The notes: a model not told the origin generated them from the letters alone. Shown: positions 36,032 to 46,054, counted from the stretch's first letter. The stretch is DNA of 64,000 bases from Streptomyces aculeolatus (GCF_020400605.1 NZ_JAINRD010000017.1:62001-126000), one strand, 5' to 3'. Numbers and translations are program-made.

Positions 36032-37356
36032 CGGTCGACGCCTCCCAGCACGGGGTCGATGGATGCGATCGACACGATCACGTCGGCCACCTGGCCGCCC
36101 TCGGTCATGGCCGCGATGGCCTGCAGGTTCACGAACGACGGCTCGCGGAAGTGCACCCGGAACGGACGGGTGCCGCCGTCGCTGACGGCGTGTACGCCGA
36201 GTTCGCCCTTGGGCGACTCCAGCGCCACGTACGCCTGCCCCGGCGGCACCCGGAAGCCCTCGGTGACCAGCTTGAAGTGGTGGATCAGGGCCTCCATGGA
36301 AGTGCCCATGATGTTCTTGATGTGGTCCAGCGAGTTGCCGAGGCCGTCGGGCCCCAGCGCGAGCTGCGCGGGCCAGGCGATCTTCTTGTCGCCGACCATC
36401 ACCGGGCCGGGCTCCAGCCGGTCCACGCACTGCTCGACGATCCGCAGCGACTGGCGCATCTCCTCCAGCCGGATGAGGAAGCGGCCGTAGGCGTCGGCGG
36501 TGTCGGCGGTGGGGACGTCGAAGTCGTACGTCTCGTAGCCGCAGTACGGGTCCGTCTTGCGCAGGTCGTGCGGCAGCCCGGTGGCGCGCAGGATCGGTCC
36601 GGTGGCGCCCAGCGACATGCAGCCGGCCAGGTCCAGATGCGCGATGCCCTGCATCCGGGCCTTGAACGCCGGGTTGTTGGTGGCGAGCTTGTCGTACTCC
36701 GGGAAGTTCTTGCGGAGCGACTTGATCGTCTCGCGGACGGCGTCGACCGCGCCGGGCGGCAGGTCCTGGGCGAGGCCGCCGGGGCGGATGAACGCGTGGT
36801 TCATGCGCAGGCCGGTGATCAGCTCGAACAGGTCGAGGACCATCTCGCGGTCGCGGAAGCCGTAGACCATGACCGTGGTGGCGCCCAGCTCCATGCCGCC
36901 GGTGGCGATGGCCACCAGGTGGGAGGCGATCCGGTTCAGCTCCATCAGCATGACCCGGATGACGGTGGCCCGGTCGGGCACCTCGTCGGTGACGCCGAGC
37001 AGCTTCTCCACCGCCATGCAGTACCCGGCCTCGTTGAAGAACGAGGTCAGGTAGTCCATGCGGGTCACGAAGGTGGAGCCCTGGGTCCACGTGCGGTATT
37101 CGAGGTTCTTCTCGATGCCGGTGTGCAGGTAGCCGATCCCGCAGCGGCACTCCGTCACGGTCTCGCCGTCGATCTCCAGGATGAGCCGCAGCACGCCGTG
37201 GGTGGAGGGGTGCTGGGGGCCCATGTTGACGACGATCCGCTCGTCGTCGGCCCGGTGGACCGACTCGACGACCTCGTCCCAGTCGCCGCCGGTGACCGTG
37301 TAGACGGTGCCCTCGGTGGTCTCCCGGGCCGCCCCGGTCGCGTGGGTGGTGCTCAT
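36028..37356 (-). CDS. nuoD: NADH-quinone oxidoreductase subunit D
   Basis: 49-kDa-type subunit that forms the quinone site with NuoB. The 442-aa protein has the conserved NMGPQHPSTHGVLRLILEID with the quinone-contacting His, RCGIGYLHTGIEKNLE, and the C-terminal SIDPVLGGVDR. ATG at 37356 overlaps the nuoC stop (ATGA). It is the only nuoD in the window: the second complex I cluster at the left edge goes from nuoC directly to nuoH. Confidence 0.97.
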   Translation of the reverse strand: MSTTHATGAARETTEGTVYTVTGGDWDEVVESVHRADDERIVVNMGPQHPSTHGVLRLILEIDGETVTECRCGIGYLHTGIEKNLEYRTWTQGSTFVTRMDYLTSFFNEAGYCMAVEKLLGVTDEVPDRATVIRVMLMELNRIASHLVAIATGGMELGATTVMVYGFRDREMVLDLFELITGLRMNHAFIRPGGLAQDLPPGAVDAVRETIKSLRKNFPEYDKLATNNPAFKARMQGIAHLDLAGCMSLGATGPILRATGLPHDLRKTDPYCGYETYDFDVPTADTADAYGRFLIRLEEMRQSLRIVEQCVDRLEPGPVMVGDKKIAWPAQLALGPDGLGNSLDHIKNIMGTSMEALIHHFKLVTEGFRVPPGQAYVALESPKGELGVHAVSDGGTRPFRVHFREPSFVNLQAIAAMTEGGQVADVIVSIASIDPVLGGVDR

Positions 37357-38089
37357 CGGTACGACCTCCGCTGGTCGGGAGCCGGGATCTGGGCGCCCTT
37401 GTACTCGACGGGGATGCCGCCGAGGGGGTAGTCCTTGCGCTGCGGATGGCCCTGCCAGTCGTCCGGCATGAAGATCCGGGTCAGCGCCGGGTGCCCGTCG
37501 AAGACGATGCCGAAGAAGTCGTACGTCTCGCGCTCGTGCCAGTCGTTGGTCGGGTAGACCTCCACGACGGACGGGATGTGCGGGTCGGCGTCGGGCGCGC
37601 TGACCTCGACCCGGAGCAGCCGGGTGTGGGTGAGCGAGCGCAGGTGGTACACGGCGTGCAGCTCGCGGCCCTTGTCGCCGGGGTAGTGCACGCCGGAGAC
37701 GCCGGTGCACAGCTCGAAGCGCAGCGCCGGGTCGTCGCGCAGGGTCCGCATCACGCGCAGCAGGTGGGCCCGGTCGATGTGGAAGGTCAGCTCGCCGCGG
37801 TCGACGACGGTCTTCTCGATGACGTTCTCCGGGACGAGCCCCTGCTCCTCCAGAGCGCCCTCCAGCTCGTCCGCGACCTCGTCGAACCAGCCGCCGTAGG
37901 GGCGCACGGACTCGCCGGGCAGCCGGACGCTGCGCACCAGGCCGCCGTAGCCGGAGGTGTCGCCGCCGTCCTCGGAGCCGAACATGCCGCGCTGGACGCG
38001 GATGGTCTCGCCGTGATCGCCGCGCCGGCCCGGCAGGTTCTCCGCGTTCACGTCCTGGTCGGGGTTCACCCCGTCCGCGTTCTCCCCAC

Positions 38090-38093
<4 letters not shown>
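37353..38093 (-). CDS. nuoC: NADH-quinone oxidoreductase subunit C
   Basis: 30-kDa-type peripheral subunit. The family signature DWHERETYDFFGIVFDGHPA continues to RIFMPDDWQGHPQRKDYPLG near the C-terminus. It has an N-terminal extension of ~75 residues (GENADGVNPDQDVNAENLPG and GMFGSEDGGDTSGYGG), giving 246 aa. GTG at 38093 overlaps the nuoB stop (GTGA). Unlike the left-edge NuoC paralogue it has no long C-terminal repeat tail. Confidence 0.96.
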
Positions 38094-38644
<551 letters not shown>

Positions 38645-38656
38645 TCGTGGTGCCCC

Positions 38657-39016
38657 CTAGTCCCATTCCAGTCCGCCGCGGCGCCACACGTAGGCGTACG
38701 CGACGAAGACGGTGAGCACGAAGAGCAGCATCTCCACGAGCCCGAAGATCCCGAGGGCGTCGAACGAGACGGCCCACGGGTAGAGGAAGACGATCTCGAT
38801 GTCGAAGATGATGAACAACATCGCCGTCAGGTAGTACTTGACCGGGAAGCGACCCCCGCCGGGCGGCATCGGAGTCGGCTCGATGCCGCACTCGTACGCC
38901 TCGAGCTTGGCCCGGTTGTAGCGCTTCGGACCCACGAGCGCCGCCGCGACCACGGAGAACACCGCGAAGGCCGCCGCAATGGCTCCGAGCACGAGGATCG
39001 GCGTGTATACGTTCAC
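38657..39016 (-). CDS. nuoA: NADH-quinone oxidoreductase subunit A
   Basis: Three-helix membrane subunit and first gene of the 14-gene operon. The 119-aa protein starts VNVYTPILVLGAIAAAFAVF at GTG 39016 and has the EAYECGIEPTP loop, KYYLTAMLFIIFDIEIVFLY and the ending WRRGGLEWD. The open frame extends upstream, but only this start fits the family length. A Rex-type operator lies 85 bp upstream of the start codon. Confidence 0.96.
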   Translation of the reverse strand: MNVYTPILVLGAIAAAFAVFSVVAAALVGPKRYNRAKLEAYECGIEPTPMPPGGGRFPVKYYLTAMLFIIFDIEIVFLYPWAVSFDALGIFGLVEMLLFVLTVFVAYAYVWRRGGLEWD

Positions 39017-39100
39017 CGCTGCCCCGCTCCTCTCCAGTCGACGATGACTGCCTGCCAGTCCACACCGGACTCGCGTTCCTGCCCCACCAAGATCGCGCAC

Positions 39101-39118
39101 ATGTGAGGCAGTTCACAA
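39101..39118. promoter_or_regulatory. Rex operator upstream of nuoA
   Basis: Read on the minus strand: TTGTGAACTGCCTCACAT, close to the ROP consensus TTGTGAANNNNTTCACAA with one arm perfect and the other nearly so. Rex control of nuo in Streptomyces coelicolor is established in the literature; NADH/NAD+ redox poise would thus set expression of the operon. Confidence 0.85.
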
Positions 39119-39688
39119 GCCCTACTGATGGGCATCTTATGCCCACTGCTCTGTGATCTGTGACACGGGGGTCCCCTACGGCTTTGTGATCTTAACCACC
39201 CGGCGATCGATCGGACGATCGAATGCCTGCCGGAGGGCTCACGCGGTGCGAAGGAACGATCACCGGATCGCCGCCGCCGGCGGGCAGCCGCAGGTCAGCG
39301 GCGCGCTCGCGAACAGGGCTCCGCGGGCGGGCCTTTTCGCCGCGGGACGGCGGGAGGCAAATTCGAGCGCCCGCACGCTCAATTGTTATTGCGGGCCACG
39401 CGCACGTGCGTACGCCCTCTCAAGCGCCTCCGCGGGGAGGGCGGGGCGGGGAAACGGACCGGAGTGATTTGGGCCACAGCACGGGTTCCGCAACAAGGGC
39501 CCTTGCTTGGTTTGCGGCGGGAGAAGTGATAACCGTCCGGCAACGTTCGGCGGGCGGCCCAAATGCCGTGCGTATCGGCCGGGTAACGGCGGACGGGAAG
39601 CCGGGGGCCGGGCGGCGACGGAGGAACAGACCGCCCAAATGCCCCATTTCGCGGACAGGGCCGCCAAGTGTGGCGCATCCCACGACTG
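39119..39688. other. Non-coding stretch between nuo promoter and NlpC/P60 gene
   Basis: No credible gene here; open frames are continuations of shadows. It contains the upstream nuo promoter area, a GATCGATCGGACGATCGA palindromic patch near 39200-39222, and an AT-richer CAATTGTTATTG at about 39380. I looked for a c-di-AMP (ydaO-type) riboswitch, common before such hydrolase genes, and did not recognise its conserved core. Confidence 0.5.
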
Positions 39689-39716
39689 TTGAAAGACGGA
39701 CCTTCCCCCTGATAGC
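39689..39716 (+). promoter_or_regulatory. Candidate sigma-70-type promoter of NlpC/P60 gene
   Basis: TTGAAA at 39689-39694 and GATAGC at 39711-39716, spacing 16. Transcription would begin about 4 bases before the ATG at 39727, implying a leaderless or nearly leaderless mRNA, consistent with the lack of a good Shine-Dalgarno sequence. Confidence 0.45.
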
Positions 39717-39726
39717 GCTGGTGTTC

Positions 39727-40596
39727 ATGTCCCGTAAACCGCACATACCCAGCCACCGGAAGCCCCGGCGCCGGCAGACCCCCGCGTGGGTCGTCCGCAC
39801 CGGAGTCGCCGGTGGCGCCCTCGGCACCATGGTCGCGACGGCGGCGTCCGCTCCCGCCCTCGCAGACAGCAGCAAGACGGCCGGGTCGACGGCCACCGAG
39901 TCGACCGCCGAACTCCCCGCCGTGACCGCCGAGCTTCCCGCCGTCGGCGTGAACACGGCGCTCGCCACCGGCGTCGAGCAGAGCGCCGACGCCACCCAGA
40001 CCGCGGCCATGCGCCTCGAACTGCGCACGCAGGCGCAGGAGGCCGCCCAGGACGCCCACAAGGCGGCCGCGAAGGCCAAGAAGGAGGCGGAGGCCCGCGC
40101 CGCCGCCGAGGAGCGCGCCCAGGAGCGCGCAGCGGCCCGCGCCGCGGAGCGCGAGGAGCTGGCCGCGGCCTCGGCCTCCTCCGCCCCCGACGCCGACTCC
40201 GCCCCGGCCGCCGAGACCCCCGCGGCGGCCCCGGCCGCGTCGGGCAGCGTCGGCACGGTGCTGGACTTCCTCAACGCCCAGGTCGGCAAGGCGTACGTGC
40301 TCGGCGCCACGGGCCCGTCGTCGTACGACTGCTCGGGCCTGACCCAGGCCGCCTTCCGCACCGTGGGCGTGGAACTCCCCCGCACGGCCGCGGAGCAGTC
40401 CACGGTCGGCACCCCGGTGGCGGTCTCCGACGTCCAGCCCGGCGACCTGGTCTTCTGGGGCGGCACCGGCTCGGCGTACCACGTGGCCGTCTACATCGGC
40501 GACGGCAAGTATCTGGACGCGGCCAACCCGTCGAAGGGCGTCGTCATCCAGGAGATGTCGTACTACATGCCCACGTCGGCCGCCCGGGTCCTCTGA
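39727..40596 (+). CDS. Secreted NlpC/P60 peptidoglycan endopeptidase
   Basis: Cell-wall hydrolase that cleaves peptide cross-bridges. A basic N-terminus (HRKPRRRQTPAW) and hydrophobic stretch to about residue 47 ending in APALADSS form a signal peptide. Residues about 90-150 are an Ala/Glu/Lys-rich coiled coil. The C-terminal ~115 residues are NlpC/P60 with catalytic Cys202 in SSYDCSGLTQAAF and the His in GSAYHVAVYIGDGKYLDA. Length 289 aa. ATG at 39727 is supported by the signal peptide directly after it. It is divergent from nuoA. Confidence 0.93.
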   Translation: MSRKPHIPSHRKPRRRQTPAWVVRTGVAGGALGTMVATAASAPALADSSKTAGSTATESTAELPAVTAELPAVGVNTALATGVEQSADATQTAAMRLELRTQAQEAAQDAHKAAAKAKKEAEARAAAEERAQERAAARAAEREELAAASASSAPDADSAPAAETPAAAPAASGSVGTVLDFLNAQVGKAYVLGATGPSSYDCSGLTQAAFRTVGVELPRTAAEQSTVGTPVAVSDVQPGDLVFWGGTGSAYHVAVYIGDGKYLDAANPSKGVVIQEMSYYMPTSAARVL

Positions 40597-40619
40597 CCCC
40601 GTACCGTCCGCACGACGCG

Positions 40620-40652
40620 AGAGCCCCCGCCGGCTTCCCCGGCGGGGGCTCT
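40620..40652. terminator. Terminator after NlpC/P60 gene
   Basis: Perfect 14-bp stem AGAGCCCCCGCCGG and CCGGCGGGGGCTCT with a five-base loop, 23 bp past the stop codon. It may act in both directions because the next gene is convergent. Confidence 0.75.
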
Positions 40653-40859
40653 GCCGTGCGCGCTCAGCCGTGTGTGCACGAATTCTCAAGCCCGGGCGCG
40701 GGCGCGCCCCGGAGGGCCTCACAGCTTGCGGGCGAGCCCGCCGTGGTCGCCCGTCCCGGGGCCCCTCTCGCGGAGAGGTGCGCGGCGCCTTGTGCGCGGT
40801 TTCTCAAGAACGGCCGCACCCGCGGGCCCGCGGGTGACCGGCCGCGACCGGCCCGACGG

Positions 40860-42146
40860 TCACGCGCGGGGGGCGACCTTCGTCAGGCCGTTGATGATGC
40901 GGTCCATGGCGTCGCCGCCCTGGGGGTCCGTGAGGTTCGCCAGCAGCTTCAGGGTGAAGCGCATCAGGACCGGGTGGGTCAGGCCGCGTTCCGTGGCCAG
41001 CCGCATGACCTTCGGGTTGCCGATGAGGCGGACGAAGGCGCGACCCAGCTGGTAGTAGCCGCCGTAGGTGTCCTTGAGGACCTTCGGGTAGCGCTTCAGG
41101 GCCAGCTCGCGCTGCGCGTACGTCGCGCGGCCGTGGGCCTGGACGACGACGTCCGCGACGATCTGGCCGGACTCCATCGCGTACGCGATGCCCTCGCCGT
41201 TGAACGGGTTGACCATGCCGCCGGCGTCGCCGACGAGGAGCAGGCCGCGGTCGTAGTGCGGCTGGCGGTTGAAGGCCATGGGCAGGGCGGCGCCGCGGAT
41301 GGGGCCCGTCATGTTGTCCGGGGTGTAGCCCCACTCCTCCGGCATCGAGGCGCACCAGGCCTTGAGCACGTCCCGCCAGTCCAGCTCCTTGAAGGCGGAG
41401 GAGGAGTTGAGGATGCCGAGGCCGACGTTGGACGTGCCGTCGCCCATGCCGAACACCCAGCCGTAGCCGGGCAGCAGCCGGTCCTCAGGGCCGCGCTTGT
41501 CCCACAGCTCCAGCCAGGACTCCAGGTAGTCGTCCTCGTGCCGCGGGGAGGTGAAGTACGTCCGCACGGCCACGCCCATCGGGCGCTTCTCGTTGCGGTG
41601 GAGGCCCATGGCGAGCGAGAGCCGCGAGGAGTTGCCGTCGGCGGCGATGACCAGCGGGGCGTGGAAGGTGACGGGCGTCTTCTCCTCGCCGAGCTTCGCG
41701 TGCACGCCCGTGATCCGGCCCGTGCGCTCGTCGATGACGGGCTGGCCGACGTTGCACCGCTCGTACAGCCGGGCGCCCGCCTTCTGGGCCTGCTGGGCGA
41801 GCTGCTGGTCGAAGTCGTCGCGCTTGCGCACCAGCCCGTAGTCGGGGTAGGCGGCCAGCTCCGGCCAGTCGAGCTGCAGCCTGTTGCCCCCGGCGATGAT
41901 GCGCAGGCCCTTGTTCCGCAGCCAGCCGGCCTCTTCGGAGACGTCGATGCCCATGGCGATGAGCTGCTTCGTCGCCCGCGGGGTGAGCCCGTCGCCGCAG
42001 ACCTTCTCGCGGGGGAACGCCGTCTTCTCCAGCAGCAGGACGTCGAGCCCCGCCTTCGCGAGGTAGTACGCGGTCGTCGAGCCGCCCGGCCCGGCCCCGA
42101 CGACGATCACATCGGCGGTGCGGGTGGACTCAGAGGCGTCGGTCAC
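40860..42146 (-). CDS. menJ: Geranylgeranyl-reductase-family flavoprotein, probable menaquinone reductase MenJ
   Basis: FAD-dependent reductase likely to saturate one isoprene unit of menaquinone, as MenJ does in Mycobacterium. The 428-aa protein begins with the FAD motif VIVVGAGPGGSTTAYYLAKAG, then PREKVCGDGLTPRA, the DG motif VIAADGNSSRLSLAMG, and LLVGDAGGMVNPFNGEGIAYAME. Start GTG at 42146. It lies on the same strand after menG with an 80-bp gap, and this pairing with menaquinone genes supports the MenJ assignment; chlorophyll or archaeal-lipid functions of the same family are excluded by context only. Confidence 0.88.
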   Translation of the reverse strand: MTDASESTRTADVIVVGAGPGGSTTAYYLAKAGLDVLLLEKTAFPREKVCGDGLTPRATKQLIAMGIDVSEEAGWLRNKGLRIIAGGNRLQLDWPELAAYPDYGLVRKRDDFDQQLAQQAQKAGARLYERCNVGQPVIDERTGRITGVHAKLGEEKTPVTFHAPLVIAADGNSSRLSLAMGLHRNEKRPMGVAVRTYFTSPRHEDDYLESWLELWDKRGPEDRLLPGYGWVFGMGDGTSNVGLGILNSSSAFKELDWRDVLKAWCASMPEEWGYTPDNMTGPIRGAALPMAFNRQPHYDRGLLLVGDAGGMVNPFNGEGIAYAMESGQIVADVVVQAHGRATYAQRELALKRYPKVLKDTYGGYYQLGRAFVRLIGNPKVMRLATERGLTHPVLMRFTLKLLANLTDPQGGDAMDRIINGLTKVAPRA

Positions 42147-42228
42147 GGCGGCTCCCAGGTAACGCGGGTCGTTCCCCGCAGTCTAAGTGCCGCCACCGAC
42201 ACCGCTGCGCCCGCCCCGGGGCGGGGCG

Positions 42229-42924
42229 TCAGCTCGGGGCGTAGGCGCGGTGGAGGGCGACGATGCCGCCGCTGAGGTTGCGCCAGGCGGGGCGGGTCCA
42301 GCCGGCGTCGGCGAGCCGGGCCGCCAGGCCGGGCTGGTCGGGCCAGGCGCGGATGGACTCCGCGAGGTAGACGTAGGCGTCCGGGCTGCTGCTCACCCGC
42401 TCCGCGATCGGCGGCAGCGCGCGCATCAGGTACTCCGTGTAGACCGTCCGGAACGGCGCCCACGTCGGGTGGGAGAACTCGCAGATCACCAGCCGGCCGC
42501 CGGGCCGCGTCACCCGCCGCATCTCGCGCAGCGCCGCGGCCGTCTCCTGGACGTTGCGCAGCCCGAAGGAGATCGTCACCGCGTCGAACACCCCGTCCGC
42601 GAACGGCAGCCGCGTCGCGTCCCCCGCCGTCAGCGGCAGCCGCGGGTGGCGCCGCTTGCCCTCGCGCAGCATCCCCAGCGAGAAGTCGCACGGCACCACG
42701 TACGCGCCCGCCGCCGTGAACGGCAGCGACGACGTGCCCGTACCCGCCGCCAGGTCCAGCACCCGCTGCCCCGGCCGGGCGTCGACCGCGCGGGCGACCG
42801 CCCTGCGCCACAACCGCGCCTGGCCGAGGGAGAGGACGTCGTTGGTGAGGTCGTAGTTCGCGGCGACGTCGTCGAACATCGCCGCCACCTCGTGGGGCTG
42901 CTTCTCCAGGGTCGCGCGGGTCAC
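42229..42924 (-). CDS. menG: Demethylmenaquinone methyltransferase
   Basis: SAM-dependent methyltransferase that completes menaquinone. The 231-aa protein has VAAMFDDVAANYDLTNDVLS, the SAM-binding motif VLDLAAGTGTSSLPF, and the UbiE/MenG signature DAVTISFGLRNVQETAAALREMRRV, here split from RPGGRLVICEFSHPT. GTG at 42924 overlaps the mqnC stop (GTGA), so menG is translated as part of a mqnC-menG(-menJ) unit. Confidence 0.95.
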   Translation of the reverse strand: MTRATLEKQPHEVAAMFDDVAANYDLTNDVLSLGQARLWRRAVARAVDARPGQRVLDLAAGTGTSSLPFTAAGAYVVPCDFSLGMLREGKRRHPRLPLTAGDATRLPFADGVFDAVTISFGLRNVQETAAALREMRRVTRPGGRLVICEFSHPTWAPFRTVYTEYLMRALPPIAERVSSSPDAYVYLAESIRAWPDQPGLAARLADAGWTRPAWRNLSGGIVALHRAYAPS

Positions 42925-44117
42925 CGGTCGGCCTCCACCAGCGTCAGTTCCGGGTGCGCCGTACCGCCGTCGATGGCGGTGGACGACAGGTGCGAGACGA
43001 CGCGGTCGTCCACGGGGTCGTGCGCCGGGTCGTCGTGCACCACGAGATGCTCATATGTTGTCGCCCGCTGCGCGGGCACCCTGTCGGCACCGCGGATCAT
43101 CTCGATGATCTCGCGCAGGTTCGAGCGGTGCCGCGCCCCGGCGGAGGACACCACGTTCTCCTCCAGCATCACCGAGCCGAGGTCGTCCGCGCCGTAGTGC
43201 AGCGTCAGCTGGCCGGCGTCCTTGCCGGTGGTCAGCCAGGAGCCCTGGATGTGCGCGACGTTGTCGAGGAAGATCCGCGCGATGGCGATCATCCGCAGGT
43301 ACTCCAGCGTGGTCGCCTGGGTGCGGCCCTTCAGCTTGTTGTTCTCCGGCTGGTACGTGTACGGGATGAACGCCCGGAACCCGCCGCTGCGGTCCTGTAC
43401 GTCCCGGATCATCCGCAGGTGCTCGATCCGCTCGGCGTTCGTCTCGCCGGTGCCCATCAGCATCGTGGACGTCGACTCCACGCCCAGCCCGTGCGCCGTC
43501 TCCATGATCTCCAGCCAGCGCTCGCCGCTCTCCTTCAGCGGTGCGATGGCCTGCCGCGGCCGGGCCGGCAGCAGCTCGGCGCCGGCGCCGGCGAAGGAGT
43601 CCAGGCCGGCGGCGTGGATGCGGCGGATGGCGTCCTCCGCGGTGGTGCCGGAGATGCGCGCCATGTGCTCGACCTCGGAGGCGCCGAGGGAGTGGATGAC
43701 GAGCTGCGGGTACGCCTTCTTGATCGCGGAGAAGTGCTCTTCGTAGTACTCCACGCCGAAGTCGGGGTGGTGCCCGCCCTGGAACATGATCTGCGTGCCG
43801 CCGAGCTGCACGGTCTCCTCGCAGCGGCGCAGGATGTCGTCGAGCCCGCGGATCCAGCCCTTGTCCTTGGCGGTGGGCGGGGCGTAGAACGCGCAGAACT
43901 TGCAGGCCGTGACGCAGACGTTGGTGTAGTTGATGTTCCGCTCGATGATGTACGTCGCGATGTGCTCGGTCCCCGCGTAGCGCGTACGGCGTACGGCGTC
44001 GGCGGCGGCGCCCAGCGCGTGCAGCGGGGCGGAGCGGTACAGGTCGAGGGCCTCGCCGGGGGTGACGCGGCCCCCCGCGGCGGCGCGGTCCAGGACTGCC
44101 TGCAGATCGGTGGTCAC
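42921..44117 (-). CDS. mqnC: Cyclic dehypoxanthine futalosine synthase
   Basis: Radical SAM enzyme of the futalosine menaquinone pathway that cyclises dehypoxanthinyl futalosine. The cluster motif CVTACKFC places ligands at C68, C72 and C75. Other features are QLGGTQIMFQGGHHPDFGVE and STSTMLMGTGETNAERIEHL. I chose GTG at 44117 (VTTDLQAVLDRAA); the open frame is far longer but the upstream part is a shadow of the neighbouring kinase gene. 398 aa is the expected length. The stop overlaps menG. Confidence 0.95.
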   Translation of the reverse strand: MTTDLQAVLDRAAAGGRVTPGEALDLYRSAPLHALGAAADAVRRTRYAGTEHIATYIIERNINYTNVCVTACKFCAFYAPPTAKDKGWIRGLDDILRRCEETVQLGGTQIMFQGGHHPDFGVEYYEEHFSAIKKAYPQLVIHSLGASEVEHMARISGTTAEDAIRRIHAAGLDSFAGAGAELLPARPRQAIAPLKESGERWLEIMETAHGLGVESTSTMLMGTGETNAERIEHLRMIRDVQDRSGGFRAFIPYTYQPENNKLKGRTQATTLEYLRMIAIARIFLDNVAHIQGSWLTTGKDAGQLTLHYGADDLGSVMLEENVVSSAGARHRSNLREIIEMIRGADRVPAQRATTYEHLVVHDDPAHDPVDDRVVSHLSSTAIDGGTAHPELTLVEADR

Positions 44118-44203
44118 GGTGACCGGCCCCTTCCGCGAGTGGTGCGTACGAGCGAACCCCAGCCTACGCGGAGCGGGTCGCCGGCTCCGGCCGGGCCTCT
44201 CCG

Positions 44204-45991
44204 TCAGCCCGGGTCCTTCGACAGGGTCGAACGCGGGTTGCCCGAGGCGTCCGCGTCGGAGCGGTACTCGACCGTCTCGCCGCCCTTGTGGGTGAGGGTC
44301 ACCGTCGACTCGCCGGGAGCGCAGAGGCCCTCGGTGTTCTCCCTGGCCGGGTCGTCCTCCTCGTGGAGGGTGAGGGTCGTGTCGGTGGCGGCGGTGAGCT
44401 TGGCGCGGCTGTAGCAGTGCGCGACGTCGTAGACGGAGTAGTCGAAGTACGCAACGTACTCGCCCTTCCCACCCTCCTTGATCTCCACGCTGACGCTGCC
44501 GTTCGGCACCCCGTTCTCCTGGACGATCTCGCCCTTCCAGCCGCCGGCGAACTTCTCCGGTACGCCGTCCGCCGCCGCCCCCGTCGGCTCCTCGGAAGGG
44601 CTCTCGGTCCCCGAGTCGGAGCCGCCGGTGCCACCGTTGTTCTCCTCGTTGCCGTTGCCGCCGCTGTCGACAGCGCCTCGGGTGGGGGTGTCCCCGGCCT
44701 GCGAGTTCTCCGCGCCACCGTCCAGCAGTCCGGGTATGAAGAACAGGCCGATCATCAGCGCCGCCAGCGCGCCGGCGACGGAGAGCACCAGGGTGCAGCT
44801 GAACCGGCGCGAGCGCAGGCCGACTTCCGCACGCCGCTCGGGCGCGGTCGCCGCGACGGCGCCGAAGCCGGCGCCTCCGGCGGCCCCGGCCCCGGATCCC
44901 GCCCCGCCCGGCGGCGTCGCGCCGTCCGGCGCGGGCATCCCCGTGCCCGGAGTACCCGGAGCCCCCGACCCCGCCGCCGTACCGTCGAGCACCGGCGGCG
45001 GCCCGAACGTCCCCGGCCCGTACTCCGCCGACTGCAGCGGCACCGGCCCCGAGGGCGGCCCGTCGGTCCGCCGCTCCGGCGCCGCCGCCGGCTGCGCCTC
45101 CATCGCCAGCAGCTCCACCGCGCGCCGGCTGATCTGCTCCGTCACCGGCGGCGGCAGCCACCCGGGCCGTACGAGGTGCGCCGCCTCGCCGCCCTCCGTC
45201 AGCCCGCGCACCAGCTCCGCCGGCTCCGGCCGCGCCGCCGGGTCCTTCGACAGGCACGCGAGGGCCAGGTCCCGCAGCTCGCCCGTCAGGCCGTGCAGTT
45301 GCGGCTCCTCGTGCACCACCAGGTACAGCAGCGTGGGCGCGCTGTCGCCCGGGAACGGCGACCGCCCGGTGGCCGCGAAGACCAGCACGGCGCCCAGGCT
45401 GAAGACGTCGCCGGCGCCGGTGACGGGCCGGCCGAGGATCTGCTCGGGCGACATGTAGCCGGGCGAGCCGACCGAGGCGCCGGAGGCGGTCAGCGAGGCG
45501 GTGCCGTCGGTGGCGCGGGCGATGCCGAAGTCGATGAGCCGGGGGCCGTCGAGGGTCAGCAGGACGTTGGAGGGCTTGACGTCGCGGTGGACGAGCCCGA
45601 GTCCGTGCACCGCCGCCAGCGCCTCCGCGAGCCCCGCGCCCATGGGGCGCAGGGTCTCCTCGGGCAGCGGCCCGTGCTCGGCGACGGCGTCGCTGAGGCT
45701 GGGCCCGGCGACGTACCCGGTGGCGACCCACGGCACGTCGTCGTCGGGACCGGCGTCGAGCACGGGCGCGGTCCACGCGCCGCCGACGCGGCGCGCGGCC
45801 TCGACCTCGCGGCGGAACCGGGTGCGGAACTCGTCGTCGTGCGCGAAGTGCGGGTGGACGACCTTGACGGCCACGGTGGCGCCGCCCGGGCTGCGGCCCA
45901 GGAAGACCCGGCCCATGCCGCCGGAGCCGAGCCTGCCGAGCACCCGGTACGGTCCTACGGCCTCCGGATCACCGCTCTGTACTGGCTGCAT
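44204..45991 (-). CDS. PknB-type receptor serine/threonine protein kinase
   Basis: Membrane-anchored eukaryotic-like kinase. The catalytic domain (about residues 15-275) has the Gly loop GRLGSGGMGRVFLG, the Lys in VAVKVV, catalytic HRDVKPSNVLL, DFGIARA and GYMSPEQILG. A Pro/Gly-rich linker (residues 300-405) leads to one membrane helix near 415-435 (LVLSVAGALAALMIGLFFI) and an extracellular domain of ~155 residues with two cysteines (AHCYSRAK and GLCAPGES) that may form a disulfide. ATG at 45991. No PASTA repeats are present, so the signal differs from muropeptide sensing by PknB. Confidence 0.92.
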   Translation of the reverse strand: MQPVQSGDPEAVGPYRVLGRLGSGGMGRVFLGRSPGGATVAVKVVHPHFAHDDEFRTRFRREVEAARRVGGAWTAPVLDAGPDDDVPWVATGYVAGPSLSDAVAEHGPLPEETLRPMGAGLAEALAAVHGLGLVHRDVKPSNVLLTLDGPRLIDFGIARATDGTASLTASGASVGSPGYMSPEQILGRPVTGAGDVFSLGAVLVFAATGRSPFPGDSAPTLLYLVVHEEPQLHGLTGELRDLALACLSKDPAARPEPAELVRGLTEGGEAAHLVRPGWLPPPVTEQISRRAVELLAMEAQPAAAPERRTDGPPSGPVPLQSAEYGPGTFGPPPVLDGTAAGSGAPGTPGTGMPAPDGATPPGGAGSGAGAAGGAGFGAVAATAPERRAEVGLRSRRFSCTLVLSVAGALAALMIGLFFIPGLLDGGAENSQAGDTPTRGAVDSGGNGNEENNGGTGGSDSGTESPSEEPTGAAADGVPEKFAGGWKGEIVQENGVPNGSVSVEIKEGGKGEYVAYFDYSVYDVAHCYSRAKLTAATDTTLTLHEEDDPARENTEGLCAPGESTVTLTHKGGETVEYRSDADASGNPRSTLSKDPG

Positions 45992-46054
45992 GGAATCCCC
46001 CCGGACCCGCCTCTCCACGGTCCCTCGTACACCCGTCCTGTGGCCGACCCAGCT

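Noticed and set aside
39480..39726. Possible c-di-AMP (ydaO) riboswitch before the NlpC/P60 gene
   Set aside because: The conserved core was not recognised, and a good promoter lies directly before the start codon.
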